From Prevotella sp. UBA4330 (GTDB taxonomy: Bacteria; Bacteroidota; Bacteroidia; Bacteroidales; Bacteroidaceae): a DNA stretch of 64,000 bases. Shown here in pieces: positions 53,577-60,725 of this stretch. Within the stretch, counting starts at the first letter, position 1, and each line of letters opens with the position of its first letter. The DNA lies in the NCBI GenBank assembly GCA_002394385.1, contig DGTS01000036.1, forward strand, positions 24,124-88,123, read 5' to 3'. The notes under the pieces were generated by a model. That model had not been told where the DNA came from and made no database searches. It was given only the letters and a program-made list of their open reading frames with translations. A program made the position numbers and the translations under genes.

Positions 53577-53828
53577 CTATGGAATGTGCTGAATCATGAT
53601 GACTACAAGCACGGCGGCAATGAGTGCATGATGCCACCAATTCTTCATGTCGCGTGCAAGCATCCCGATGAACAGGATGATGTTTAGCAGCACCAGCAGC
53701 GCACATAGACCGAATGACAGCCAGCCAACCCATTCGCCAAGTCTCCCCAGCAGCCTGAACGTTATGTCTATCCACCATGTAAGGCTCAATGCTAAAACCA
53801 CTTTTCGGTACTTTATCAGTTTTTCCAT
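53577..53828 (-). CDS. Small membrane protein at the end of the radical SAM operon
   Basis: An 83-residue protein with three predicted TM segments (about 9-25, 35-57, 65-82) and a short charged loop LARDMKNWWHH. The start at 53828 is the first ATG; the open frame upstream overlaps the lipoprotein gene in another frame and has no membrane character. It is last in the operon, 32 bases after lipoprotein 5. It may anchor or export the modified lipoproteins, but it has no recognised domain. Confidence 0.65.
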   Translation of the reverse strand: MEKLIKYRKVVLALSLTWWIDITFRLLGRLGEWVGWLSFGLCALLVLLNIILFIGMLARDMKNWWHHALIAAVLVVIMIQHIP

Positions 53829-53860
53829 ATTATATATAATCTCTTTATTAATGATGATTG

Positions 53861-54085
53861 TTATTCTGTTTCTTCCTGCATTTTGTTGATGTAGGGTGTG
53901 GGCCTTACCCCATAGAGGGCACGGATGCGTTCGTGACCTTTGTCTATAGGTCGCACTCCCTCGTTGCTTTGTCGTTTCTGCTCCTCTTTCTCCAGTGCTT
54001 TCGATGACTTGCAAGCGCCCAGTCCGAGCATCGCGATGATGCCCGAGCAGAGTAGGGTGGTGAGTTTCAACAGAGGTCTTTTCAT
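53861..54085 (-). CDS. Radical SAM-associated short lipoprotein 5
   Basis: A 74-residue lipoprotein: signal peptide, then lipobox LGAC near residue 25. The motif ALYGVRPTPYINKM near the C-terminus corresponds to the YGxPxxxY motif of the other four, but lies much farther from the lipid Cys (about 35 residues against about 10-17). The ATG overlaps the radical SAM stop by four bases (ATGA). It is the only copy downstream of the enzyme. Confidence 0.75.
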   Translation of the reverse strand: MKRPLLKLTTLLCSGIIAMLGLGACKSSKALEKEEQKRQSNEGVRPIDKGHERIRALYGVRPTPYINKMQEETE

Positions 54086-55182
54086 TGCAGTCGTTTCAGA
54101 TGGCATGTTATCAGTTTGCCGTCACCGTCGCGCAGGTGCATAGAGTTGCCCTTGCAGTAGCGGAAGTATTTGCAGTCGGCACACTCGTCGCGGCGCATCC
54201 ACGAGCGGTCGCGGTATGGCTGGTACTTGTTTTCCCATACGGTGAGGAAATCGTCGCGGTATATGTTTCCCTGCGCATAGTCGGCCCTGATGCTCGCGCA
54301 GGCGGCAATGTCGCCGTTGGCCATCACCGAGCCGACGCTGATGCCAGCCTGGCAGCCCAGCAGCGAGTCGCGCACTTCGCCCTCATAGTTGCCGAGAAAT
54401 CCCTCGCAACCGTATGCAGCGTTTATCACGCCCTCCTTTCTTGTTCTCTTGATGAAGTCGAGCATTCCTCGGTATTGCTCGTTGGTGAGTTGCAGCACGG
54501 GGTCTTTCGCCGCTCTTCCCACGGGGAATATCGAGAACATTCGCCAGTGCTTCACGCCCTTGCCGATGAGGAAGTCGCGTATCTCGCTGAGTTTCGGGTA
54601 TGTGCGTTGGTTGACACAGGTCACCACGTCGAACACCAGTCCCGCCTTGTCGCGCATCTCCACCAGATGGTCCAGTGCCTGGCTTACGTGCTGGAAACTG
54701 TCGCGGTGGCCGCGCATCCAGTTGTGGTCGTCCTCCAGTCCGTCCATGCTTACGGTGATGGAGTGCAGTCCCGATTTCCTTAGTGCTATGAGTTTCTCGC
54801 GTGTCAGCAACAGTCCGTTGCTCACCATACCCCAGGGGAAACCGCGCTCGTAGATTCCCTTGCCGCACAGTTCGATGTCCTCGCGCACCAGCGGCTCGCC
54901 GCCGGTTACGATGACGAACACCTTGTGAGGGTCCATTTTCTCGCGAATGCTGTCGAGCACGCGGAAGAAGTCTTCGCGGGGCATGTCTTGTGTGTTGGCT
55001 ATCTGTCGGCAGTCGCTGCCACAATGCCGGCAATGCACATTACATCTCAATGTGCATTCCCAGAACAGTTGCGTCAGTCGGTGCTCGCGCAGGTAGTTGT
55101 TCTGCACTACGCGTGCCATTTCCAGTCCCAGGCGGTGGCGCAGGTCGAGTCGGTAGTCGTTAGCGCTGTTTCTCTGTTCCAT
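54082..55182 (-). CDS. Radical SAM/SPASM enzyme of a lipoprotein-modification system
   Basis: A 366-residue enzyme. The radical SAM [4Fe-4S] motif is CNVHCRHC (near 48-55, in LFWECTLRCNVHCRHCGSDC). A TIM-like core follows (about 40-240), and then a SPASM region with cysteines at about 273 (LLGCQAG), 288 (IAACAS) and in CADCKYFRYCKGNSMHLR (about 330-347). The start LFWECTLRCN matches, to my recollection, the Bacteroidales 'rSAM-with-lipoprotein' group (TIGR04133). SPASM enzymes usually modify peptides; here four short lipoprotein genes precede and one follows. It overlaps lipoprotein 4 by 23 bases and lipoprotein 5 by 4. Confidence 0.9.
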   Translation of the reverse strand: MEQRNSANDYRLDLRHRLGLEMARVVQNNYLREHRLTQLFWECTLRCNVHCRHCGSDCRQIANTQDMPREDFFRVLDSIREKMDPHKVFVIVTGGEPLVREDIELCGKGIYERGFPWGMVSNGLLLTREKLIALRKSGLHSITVSMDGLEDDHNWMRGHRDSFQHVSQALDHLVEMRDKAGLVFDVVTCVNQRTYPKLSEIRDFLIGKGVKHWRMFSIFPVGRAAKDPVLQLTNEQYRGMLDFIKRTRKEGVINAAYGCEGFLGNYEGEVRDSLLGCQAGISVGSVMANGDIAACASIRADYAQGNIYRDDFLTVWENKYQPYRDRSWMRRDECADCKYFRYCKGNSMHLRDGDGKLITCHLKRLQ

Positions 55183-55375
55183 TGTCGATGCTTTGCTCCG
55201 GAACGTTAGTGCTGTCGCTGACGGAGTCCATTCTCTCGATATATCTCACGTCTGGCGTGCCATATTCCAGTGGCTGAGGCATTATCTTCTTGAACGGGTT
55301 GCAACTTGCGAAGCCCAATGCCACCAGCACCGCCGATGCCGCCGCAATGCCTATTTTAGTTATTCCCTTTTTCAT
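55160..55375 (-). CDS. Radical SAM-associated short lipoprotein 4
   Basis: A 71-residue lipoprotein: signal peptide, then lipobox FASC (Cys near 25), a short linker, and the motif LEYGTPDVRYIERMDS. After the motif the tail is acidic/polar. The last 23 bases overlap the radical SAM gene. Of the set, its 'EYGTP...Y' best matches my memory of the classical radical SAM-associated lipoprotein family (TIGR04134), whose members have a beta-domain after it; that domain is absent here. Confidence 0.8.
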   Translation of the reverse strand: MKKGITKIGIAAASAVLVALGFASCNPFKKIMPQPLEYGTPDVRYIERMDSVSDSTNVPEQSIDNGTEKQR

Positions 55376-55580
55376 TCTCGCTTACCGTCTTTAGTGAGTC
55401 GTCAGATTCTTGTATGTCGTTCGAGGCGTTTTCTGTAGAGTCTTGATACTCCATTGGCGGCGGTCCATATACCTTCGGTTGGTGAAATGTGCCCCCTGTT
55501 ATGTCGCAACTGCTCAGTCCGAGAGCCGTGAGCACTGCCGACACCATAGCCACCGCTGCCTTGCCTATTCTTTTTCTCAT
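55356..55580 (-). CDS. Radical SAM-associated short lipoprotein 3
   Basis: A 74-residue lipoprotein: signal peptide, lipobox LSSC (Cys near 25), then KVYGPPPMEYQDST and a long acidic tail (Asp, Glu, Ser, Asn). It overlaps lipoprotein 2 by 4 bases and lipoprotein 4 by 20, so translation is probably coupled. The short spacing from Cys to motif (about 12 residues) keeps the motif at the membrane surface. Confidence 0.82.
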   Translation of the reverse strand: MRKRIGKAAVAMVSAVLTALGLSSCDITGGTFHQPKVYGPPPMEYQDSTENASNDIQESDDSLKTVSENEKGNN

Positions 55581-55795
55581 TTCTCTTCCTTTGTTGTTTG
55601 TGTCGTGTCGTTGTTTTCCACCACTTCTGTTTCCTCGTTGTTCAGCGAATCGACATACGTTGATGGTGGTGGCGGCCCGTAAACATCAATAATCTCTTCG
55701 TTGCTAAGTGCTTTTTTAGAACATGACGTTATGCCCAGCACTGTTAGCACTGATGTCCCGATGATGCCTAAAGCCCATGTTTTCAGTCTTTTCAT
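55577..55795 (-). CDS. Radical SAM-associated short lipoprotein 2
   Basis: A 72-residue lipoprotein: signal peptide, lipobox ITSC (Cys near 25), linker, DVYGPPPPSTYVDSLNN, then an acidic Thr/Glu tail. It follows lipoprotein 1 after 11 bases and shares the ATGA overlap with lipoprotein 3. The extra Pro in the motif (YGPPPP) suggests tolerance of spacing between YGPP and the second Tyr. Confidence 0.82.
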   Translation of the reverse strand: MKRLKTWALGIIGTSVLTVLGITSCSKKALSNEEIIDVYGPPPPSTYVDSLNNEETEVVENNDTTQTTKEEK

Positions 55796-55806
55796 AAGCG
55801 TTGTTG

Positions 55807-56043
55807 CTATTGTTTATTGGTTCTCGGAGTTTGCTTCTTTTCCTTTACGGGTTTGATGTCGGTGTTGTCGGGCGCTTCGATGCTCTTTTTCTTCACCGTG
55901 TCGTTGTAGAACTCTGGCGGCGGACCATACACGCACTCCACGTTCTCACGTCTCAGTCCGTTCCCTGAGCATGCCGAAAACCCCAGTGCTGCGAGCACCG
56001 AGGAGCCTATAATGCCTAAAGTCATGTTTCTGAATTTTCCCAT
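55807..56043 (-). CDS. Radical SAM-associated short lipoprotein 1 (operon leader)
   Basis: A 78-residue lipoprotein: signal peptide (MGKFRNMTLGIIGSSVLAAL), lipobox FSAC (Cys near 25), then VECVYGPPPEFYNDTVKKK. An additional Cys directly precedes VYGPP. The tail is rich in Lys and Pro, unlike the acidic tails of the others. The ATG at 56043 matches the signal peptide and homologues; an ATG three codons upstream (56052) is also possible. The promoter is at 56075-56105. Confidence 0.8.
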   Translation of the reverse strand: MGKFRNMTLGIIGSSVLAALGFSACSGNGLRRENVECVYGPPPEFYNDTVKKKSIEAPDNTDIKPVKEKKQTPRTNKQ

Positions 56044-56074
56044 AAGTCTCATTTATTGTGTCATCTGCTGTTTG

Positions 56075-56105
56075 CAAAGTTAAGATAAAATGCTGAAACA
56101 ACAAA
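56075..56105 (-). promoter_or_regulatory. Promoter of the radical SAM/lipoprotein operon
   Basis: Minus-strand TTTG (56102-56105), a 19-base spacer and TAACTTTG (56075-56082). This is the only good promoter for the seven-gene run down to 53577. The gpmI promoter lies divergently at 56155-56185. Confidence 0.8.
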
Positions 56106-56154
56106 ACTTATATCAATTTTTTTATCACTTTCAACGATTTATGCAAAGCAAAAC

Positions 56155-56185
56155 TTTGACGTTCGCGGTTTTCTTTGTAATTTTG
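56155..56185 (+). promoter_or_regulatory. Promoter of gpmI
   Basis: TTTG (56155-56158), a 19-base spacer and TAATTTTG (56178-56185). Start near 56191, leaving a leader of about 155 bases with hairpins such as CTTGC...GCAAG (56227-56249). This is long for this genome and may carry regulation. Confidence 0.78.
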
Positions 56186-56347
56186 CATTCGAGTTCTCGA
56201 ACTTTGAACATTGCGTTCGGCTTTCTTGCGTCCCTTCGGTAGCAAGCGCCACCCTTTGGGATGTCGAGCGGCCGCTTTCACAAAGGCTACAGCCGACAGA
56301 AAGAACTTTGTACTCGCGAACTTACAAACTAAAAAAACAATATATTC

Positions 56348-57880
56348 ATGGCAAAGAAAGCATTACTTATGATTCTCGACGGATGGGGAATCGGAAAGCA
56401 TGGCAAGGGCGACGTTATCTATAACACCCCTACGCCTTATCTTGATTATCTTACAGCAGTTTCGGCTCACTCACAACTGATGGCCTCTGGCGAAGACGTT
56501 GGTCTGCCCGACGGTCAGATGGGTAACTCGGAGGTGGGCCACCTCAATATCGGTGCTGGTAGAATTGTCTATCAAGACCTCGTGAAAATCAACCGCGCAT
56601 GCAAGGACGGCTCAATCATGGAGAACGCACAGGTGAAGGCTGCATACACTTATGCCAAGGAGCAGGGCAAGAAACTGCACCTGATGGGCTTGACCTCCGA
56701 CGGTGGCGTTCACTCAAGCCTCGACCACCTCTTCAAACTCATCGAGATAGGTAAGGCTTACGGACTGAAGAACCAAACCTTCGTACACTGTTTCATGGAC
56801 GGCCGTGACACCGACCCACACTCAGGAAAGGGCTTCATCGAGCAGGTGCAGAAGGTGTGCGACGACAACGACGCTGCTATCGCAAGCATCGTGGGCCGCT
56901 TCTATGCTATGGACCGCGACAAGCGATGGGAACGTGTCAAGGAAGGCTACGACCTCATCGTGAAAGGTGTGGGCAAACAGTCGGCCGATATGGTGCAGGC
57001 AATGCAGGAAAGTTATGACGACGGCGTGACCGACGAGTTCATCAAGCCTATCCACAACAGCAGCGTTAACGGCTGCATCGAGGAGGGCGACGTGGTGATA
57101 TTCATCAACTTCCGCAACGACCGCGCCAAGGAAATGACCATTGCGCTGACTCAGCAAGACATGCCTGAGCAGGGAATGAAGACCATACCGGGACTGCAGT
57201 ACTACTGCATGACTCCATACGACGCATCGTTCACTGGCGTTCATATCCTCTTCCCGAAAGAGAATGTCGAGGACACGCTGGGCGAATATCTCTCAAAACT
57301 CGGCAAGCGTCAGTTGCACACAGCCGAGACAGAGAAATATGCACACGTCACATTCTTCTTCAACGGCGGTCGCGAGGCACCATACGAGGGCGAGGACCGC
57401 ATCCTCGTGCCATCGCCAAAGGTTGCCACTTACGACCTGAAGCCTGAGATGTCGGCCTTCGAGGTGAAGGACAAACTCGTCGGAGCGATAAAGACTCAGG
57501 AGTATGACTTCATCGTGGTGAACTTCGCCAACGGCGACATGGTGGGTCACACCGGCGTTTACAATGCCATTGCAAAGGCGGTTTGGGCTGTAGATAACTG
57601 TGTTCGTGAGGTCATCGAGACGGCAAAGGCAAACGACTATGAGGCAATAATCATTGCCGACCACGGTAATGCCGACAATGCCATCAACCCCGACGGAACA
57701 CCAAACACTGCCCACTCGCTGAACCCCGTGCCGTTCATCTACGTCACGAACAACAACTCGGCAACAGTGAAGGACGGTCGTCTGGCCGATGTGGCACCTT
57801 CTATTCTCCACATCATGGGACTGGAGCAGCCCGCCGACATGACTGGCGAGTGCCTCATCAGCGACAACATCGCTCAGTAA
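56348..57880 (+). CDS. gpmI: 2,3-bisphosphoglycerate-independent phosphoglycerate mutase
   Basis: Interconverts 3- and 2-phosphoglycerate in glycolysis/gluconeogenesis (cytoplasm, two Mn2+). The 510-residue protein has the alkaline-phosphatase-fold start MILDGWGIG (metal Asp), catalytic Ser in MGNSEVGHLN (near 60), phosphoglycerate site residues in 'GRDTDPHSG' and 'GRFYAMDRDKRWERV', and metal sites in 'NGDMVGHTG' and 'IADHGNADN'. It stands alone, followed by a family C inverted repeat ending in a T-run. Confidence 0.97.
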   Translation: MAKKALLMILDGWGIGKHGKGDVIYNTPTPYLDYLTAVSAHSQLMASGEDVGLPDGQMGNSEVGHLNIGAGRIVYQDLVKINRACKDGSIMENAQVKAAYTYAKEQGKKLHLMGLTSDGGVHSSLDHLFKLIEIGKAYGLKNQTFVHCFMDGRDTDPHSGKGFIEQVQKVCDDNDAAIASIVGRFYAMDRDKRWERVKEGYDLIVKGVGKQSADMVQAMQESYDDGVTDEFIKPIHNSSVNGCIEEGDVVIFINFRNDRAKEMTIALTQQDMPEQGMKTIPGLQYYCMTPYDASFTGVHILFPKENVEDTLGEYLSKLGKRQLHTAETEKYAHVTFFFNGGREAPYEGEDRILVPSPKVATYDLKPEMSAFEVKDKLVGAIKTQEYDFIVVNFANGDMVGHTGVYNAIAKAVWAVDNCVREVIETAKANDYEAIIIADHGNADNAINPDGTPNTAHSLNPVPFIYVTNNNSATVKDGRLADVAPSILHIMGLEQPADMTGECLISDNIAQ

Positions 57881-57902
57881 ACGAAAGCGAGCGACATAAT
57901 AA

Positions 57903-57969
57903 ACGACGGATTCCACAGACGTTACGGATTATACTTTCATAAATCCGTGTAATCTGTGGAATCCGTTGT
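57903..57969. repeat. Repeat family C, full inverted repeat downstream of gpmI
   Basis: 'acgacggattccacagacgt' is mirrored by 'ccgtgtaatctgtggaatcc'. A T-run (gttttttg) follows on the plus strand, so the element could act as the gpmI terminator. It is related to 13373-13441. It occupies the start of a 332-base gap together with the family B copy. Confidence 0.8.
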
Positions 57970-58065
57970 TTTTTGTAAGTGTATCAAGAAGTTTTGTACT
58001 TGTAGGGGCTCGCTCGGCTTCGCCGCTTTGCTCGCAAAGAACCTCCGTGTTAGCCCGTTTGGGAG

Positions 58066-58203
58066 TATAGGAGTTCAGGAGTTTTCGTGGCTTTCAGCCG
58101 CAGGAGTGCAGACATCAGTTATTCTGCGTTGCCATGTATCAATGACATACAACCTGCAATCTGTTGTCTTAACTCCTACACTCCTGCACTCCTGCACTCC
58201 TAA
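58066..58203. repeat. Repeat family B, full inverted repeat with conserved loop
   Basis: Left arm 'aggagttcaggagtt', right arm 'actcctgcactcctgcactc'. The loop contains 'agacatcagttattctgcgt' and ends 'gcaatctgttgtctt', matching the loop of the copy at 41648-41791 at most positions. Confidence 0.88.
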
Positions 58204-58212
58204 ATAATTCAA

Positions 58213-59001
58213 CTATCTCTCAATCCTTTTCGTAACCGTTCCGTCGGCATTTCTTATTATCTGAATGCCACGGTGGCCAGCGTCAACGCGCTTGCCGTCC
58301 ATCGAGAAGCGTTCGGCGGTGCCATTCGCTTTGTTGTTTGCAATGCTGCCGATGCTGTTGGTGCCCTCGTAAGTAACGTTGACACCTATTGCTATTGATG
58401 TGGGGTCGTCAACATTCTTGAACCATTGGTATGTGCCGAGAGGCGCATAGGTGACGGGGTCCTCGTCCTCAACAAGTTGGTAGGCGGTGCACAGTTGTCC
58501 ATAGTCGCGGCGCAGACAGTACAGGCAGATGTCGTCGCTGCCATTAGAGATGCCTTCCATCACCACAAAGAACTCGCTGTCTATGCTCACTGGCTCGCTG
58601 AAGGTGAACACCGTGGCAGGCTTCGTGCTCTCATCGCACACTATGTCGGCAGCGGTTATCGACGCTGTTGCCACCACCTCGCCAGGCATTCCGTTGTCGT
58701 CGGCCTTACAGATGGCTGCGGTCACCGTGCTTGAGGGGTTCTGAGCCGTGCCTTTGGCAAAGAGAGCCTTGACGCTGTTTATCTTGAAAGGTGTCTCGGG
58801 GGCATCGAAGTGCTCGGCAAACTTCAACATGCCAATGGTGTTTGAACCGGCATAGTAACCATATATCCATAGTTCAATGGGTGCAATGTTGCCGAATTCC
58901 GCTTCAGTGATGTTCCACAAGTCGGTAGAACCGCTCTTCGGTGTCTGTGCGTTCACTGCCAAAGTGGCGAGAAGTAATAGTGTAGTAATTGTTTTCCTCA
59001 T
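58213..59001 (-). CDS. Secreted protein with type IX-like tail, unknown function
   Basis: A 262-residue exported protein (signal peptide ends LAVNAQ). The body (about 30-215) is a beta-rich jelly-roll-like sequence with 'GYYAGSNTIGMLKFAEHFD' and no catalytic motif. The C-terminal segment RFSMDGKRVDAGHRGIQIIR is the same kind of tail as in the M6 peptidases and the 31664 protein. A -7 box (minus-strand TATCTTTG, 59034-59041) precedes it, giving a short leader. Confidence 0.78.
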   Translation of the reverse strand: MRKTITTLLLLATLAVNAQTPKSGSTDLWNITEAEFGNIAPIELWIYGYYAGSNTIGMLKFAEHFDAPETPFKINSVKALFAKGTAQNPSSTVTAAICKADDNGMPGEVVATASITAADIVCDESTKPATVFTFSEPVSIDSEFFVVMEGISNGSDDICLYCLRRDYGQLCTAYQLVEDEDPVTYAPLGTYQWFKNVDDPTSIAIGVNVTYEGTNSIGSIANNKANGTAERFSMDGKRVDAGHRGIQIIRNADGTVTKRIER

Positions 59002-59033
59002 ATATTCCTGTTTTTAATATTGATTTGCTTGTG

Positions 59034-59041
59034 CAAAGATA
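59034..59041 (-). promoter_or_regulatory. -7 box of the 58213 gene
   Basis: Minus-strand TATCTTTG, 33 bases before the ATG. Its -33 region would overlap the start of the divergent promoter at 59062-59091. Confidence 0.6.
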
Positions 59042-59061
59042 GTGTTTTTTTCATAAATGCG

Positions 59062-59091
59062 TTGTCTTTCGGCTGAAAAGTTGTATCTTTG
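59062..59091 (+). promoter_or_regulatory. Promoter of the YdcZ-type transporter
   Basis: TTG (59062-59064), a 19-base spacer and TATCTTTG (59084-59091). Because the ATG is at 59100, the transcript would begin within about 3 bases of the start codon, suggesting a leaderless or nearly leaderless mRNA. Confidence 0.78.
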
Positions 59092-59099
59092 CCATTGTT

Positions 59100-60029
59100 A
59101 TGGAATATATCGCGATTTTACTGATATTGCTGGCAGGAATAGGCAACCCCGTCCAGACAGCCGTCAACTCACGACTTCGCTTTGCGTTGGGCACACCGCT
59201 CATTTCCTCCACCGTCTCGTTCACGGTGGGTCTGCTGGTGCTTGCTCTGCTTACGCTTCTCACGTGCGGCACGTTGTTTGTTCCCGCTTCGGTGGCATCG
59301 CAAGTGCCGTGGTGGGCATGGGGCGGAGGAGTTATCGGTGCCGTCATGCTCACCGCGCTCATCGTGGTGTTCCCCAAACTCGGCGGTGTGCTTACCGTGC
59401 TGCTGCCTATGATAGGGCAGATATTCCTCTCCATTCTCATCGACACCTTCGGATGGTTCGGCTCCGAGCCGATAGCGTTGTCAGTCCCTCGTGTCGCAGG
59501 GTTGCTGCTTGTCACGGCAGGACTGGTGTGCTATGTCGTGGGCAAGGGCAGGCAGGAAGACAGCGGCTCGGGTGCCAAGGGCGTGGGCATAGTGTGGCTC
59601 GTGGCTGGTGTGCTCATCGGTTTCTGCTTCGCCATACAGCCAGTGATGAACGGAGTGCTTGCCACGGTGCTTTCGTCGTCGGTTCACGCGTCGTTCATCT
59701 CCTTTGCCATCTCCACAGTTATACTATACATCCTGTTGCTCGCCATGCCTGGCGAGCGCAGCCACATGGCACGAATGTTCCGCCCGCAGTCGCCGTGGTG
59801 GATGTGGACGGGCGGTCTTCTGGGAGCCTATTTCGTAACGATGTTCGCGTGGTTCACGCCGTTGCTCGGCATCGGTGTGTGTTCCGTGGTGAGCATCTTC
59901 GGCCAGTTGGTGAGCGGAGCCGCCATCGAGGGCAGGGGACTTTTCGGCAATCCAGCCCGCCGCATCAACGCCCTGCAATATATAGGCATCGGACTGGTGC
60001 TCCCCGGTGTGGTGCTCGTCAATCTTTGA
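59100..60029 (+). CDS. DMT-family (YdcZ-type) membrane transporter
   Basis: A 309-residue inner-membrane protein of about 10 TM helices, built as two YdcZ (DUF606) repeats (about 1-150 and 160-309). The first opens 'ILLILLAGIGNPVQTAVNSRLR', with the Gly-Asn-Pro/Gln motif of the family. The substrate is unknown; relatives are grouped with drug/metabolite exporters. The ATG cannot be moved downstream because TM1 begins at once. ung starts 16 bases after the stop, so the two may be co-transcribed. Confidence 0.88.
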   Translation: MEYIAILLILLAGIGNPVQTAVNSRLRFALGTPLISSTVSFTVGLLVLALLTLLTCGTLFVPASVASQVPWWAWGGGVIGAVMLTALIVVFPKLGGVLTVLLPMIGQIFLSILIDTFGWFGSEPIALSVPRVAGLLLVTAGLVCYVVGKGRQEDSGSGAKGVGIVWLVAGVLIGFCFAIQPVMNGVLATVLSSSVHASFISFAISTVILYILLLAMPGERSHMARMFRPQSPWWMWTGGLLGAYFVTMFAWFTPLLGIGVCSVVSIFGQLVSGAAIEGRGLFGNPARRINALQYIGIGLVLPGVVLVNL

Positions 60030-60045
60030 TAACACTTCAGTCATT

Positions 60046-60711
60046 ATGAATGTACAGATAGAAGAATCGTGGAAACAGCATGTGGGCGAGGAGTTCGACA
60101 AGCCTTACTTCGCCACTCTTGTCAACTTCGTGCGTCATGAGTACGCCACCGCCACCTGTTATCCTCCGGGACGTGAGATATTCAATGCCTTCAACCTGTG
60201 TCCCTTCGACCGTGTGAAGGTGGTGATAATAGGTCAGGACCCCTATCATGAGCCAGGTCAGGCCGAGGGGCTGTGCTTCTCGGTGAAGGACGGAGTGATG
60301 CCTCCGCCGTCGCTTGTCAATATCTTCAAGGAGATACAAGGCGACCTCGGCAAGCAGATGCCGCGCTCGGGAAGTCTTCGCAGATGGGCAGAGCAGGGCG
60401 TGTTGCTGCTCAACGCCACGCTCACCGTGCGCGCCCATCAGGCGGCGTCCCACCAGCGCCATGGCTGGGAGGAGTTTACCGATGCCTGCATCCGCGCCCT
60501 TGCCCGCGACCGTCAGCATGTGGTGTATATGCTGTGGGGCGGTTTCGCGCGCAGCAAGGCATCGTTCATCGACCCGCACAACAACCTCGTCTTGCAGAGT
60601 GTGCATCCATCGCCGCTCAGCGCCAACCGTGGCGGATGGTTCGGCAACCACCACTTCTCACAGTGCAACGCATATCTGAGAAACAACGGAATAGAAGAAA
60701 TAGAATGGTAG
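60046..60711 (+). CDS. ung: Uracil-DNA glycosylase
   Basis: Removes uracil from DNA by base excision. The 221-residue protein has the water-activating Asp in GQDPYHEPGQAEGLCFSV (near 64), the uracil-binding Asn in LLNATLTVR, and the HPSPLSANRGGW motif with catalytic His (near 187). The start at 60046 matches the family; an open stretch before it overlaps the transporter end. The gene follows the YdcZ transporter by 16 bases and precedes the DUF3109 gene by 14. Confidence 0.97.
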   Translation: MNVQIEESWKQHVGEEFDKPYFATLVNFVRHEYATATCYPPGREIFNAFNLCPFDRVKVVIIGQDPYHEPGQAEGLCFSVKDGVMPPPSLVNIFKEIQGDLGKQMPRSGSLRRWAEQGVLLLNATLTVRAHQAASHQRHGWEEFTDACIRALARDRQHVVYMLWGGFARSKASFIDPHNNLVLQSVHPSPLSANRGGWFGNHHFSQCNAYLRNNGIEEIEW

Positions 60712-60725
60712 AATGATTATAACGT

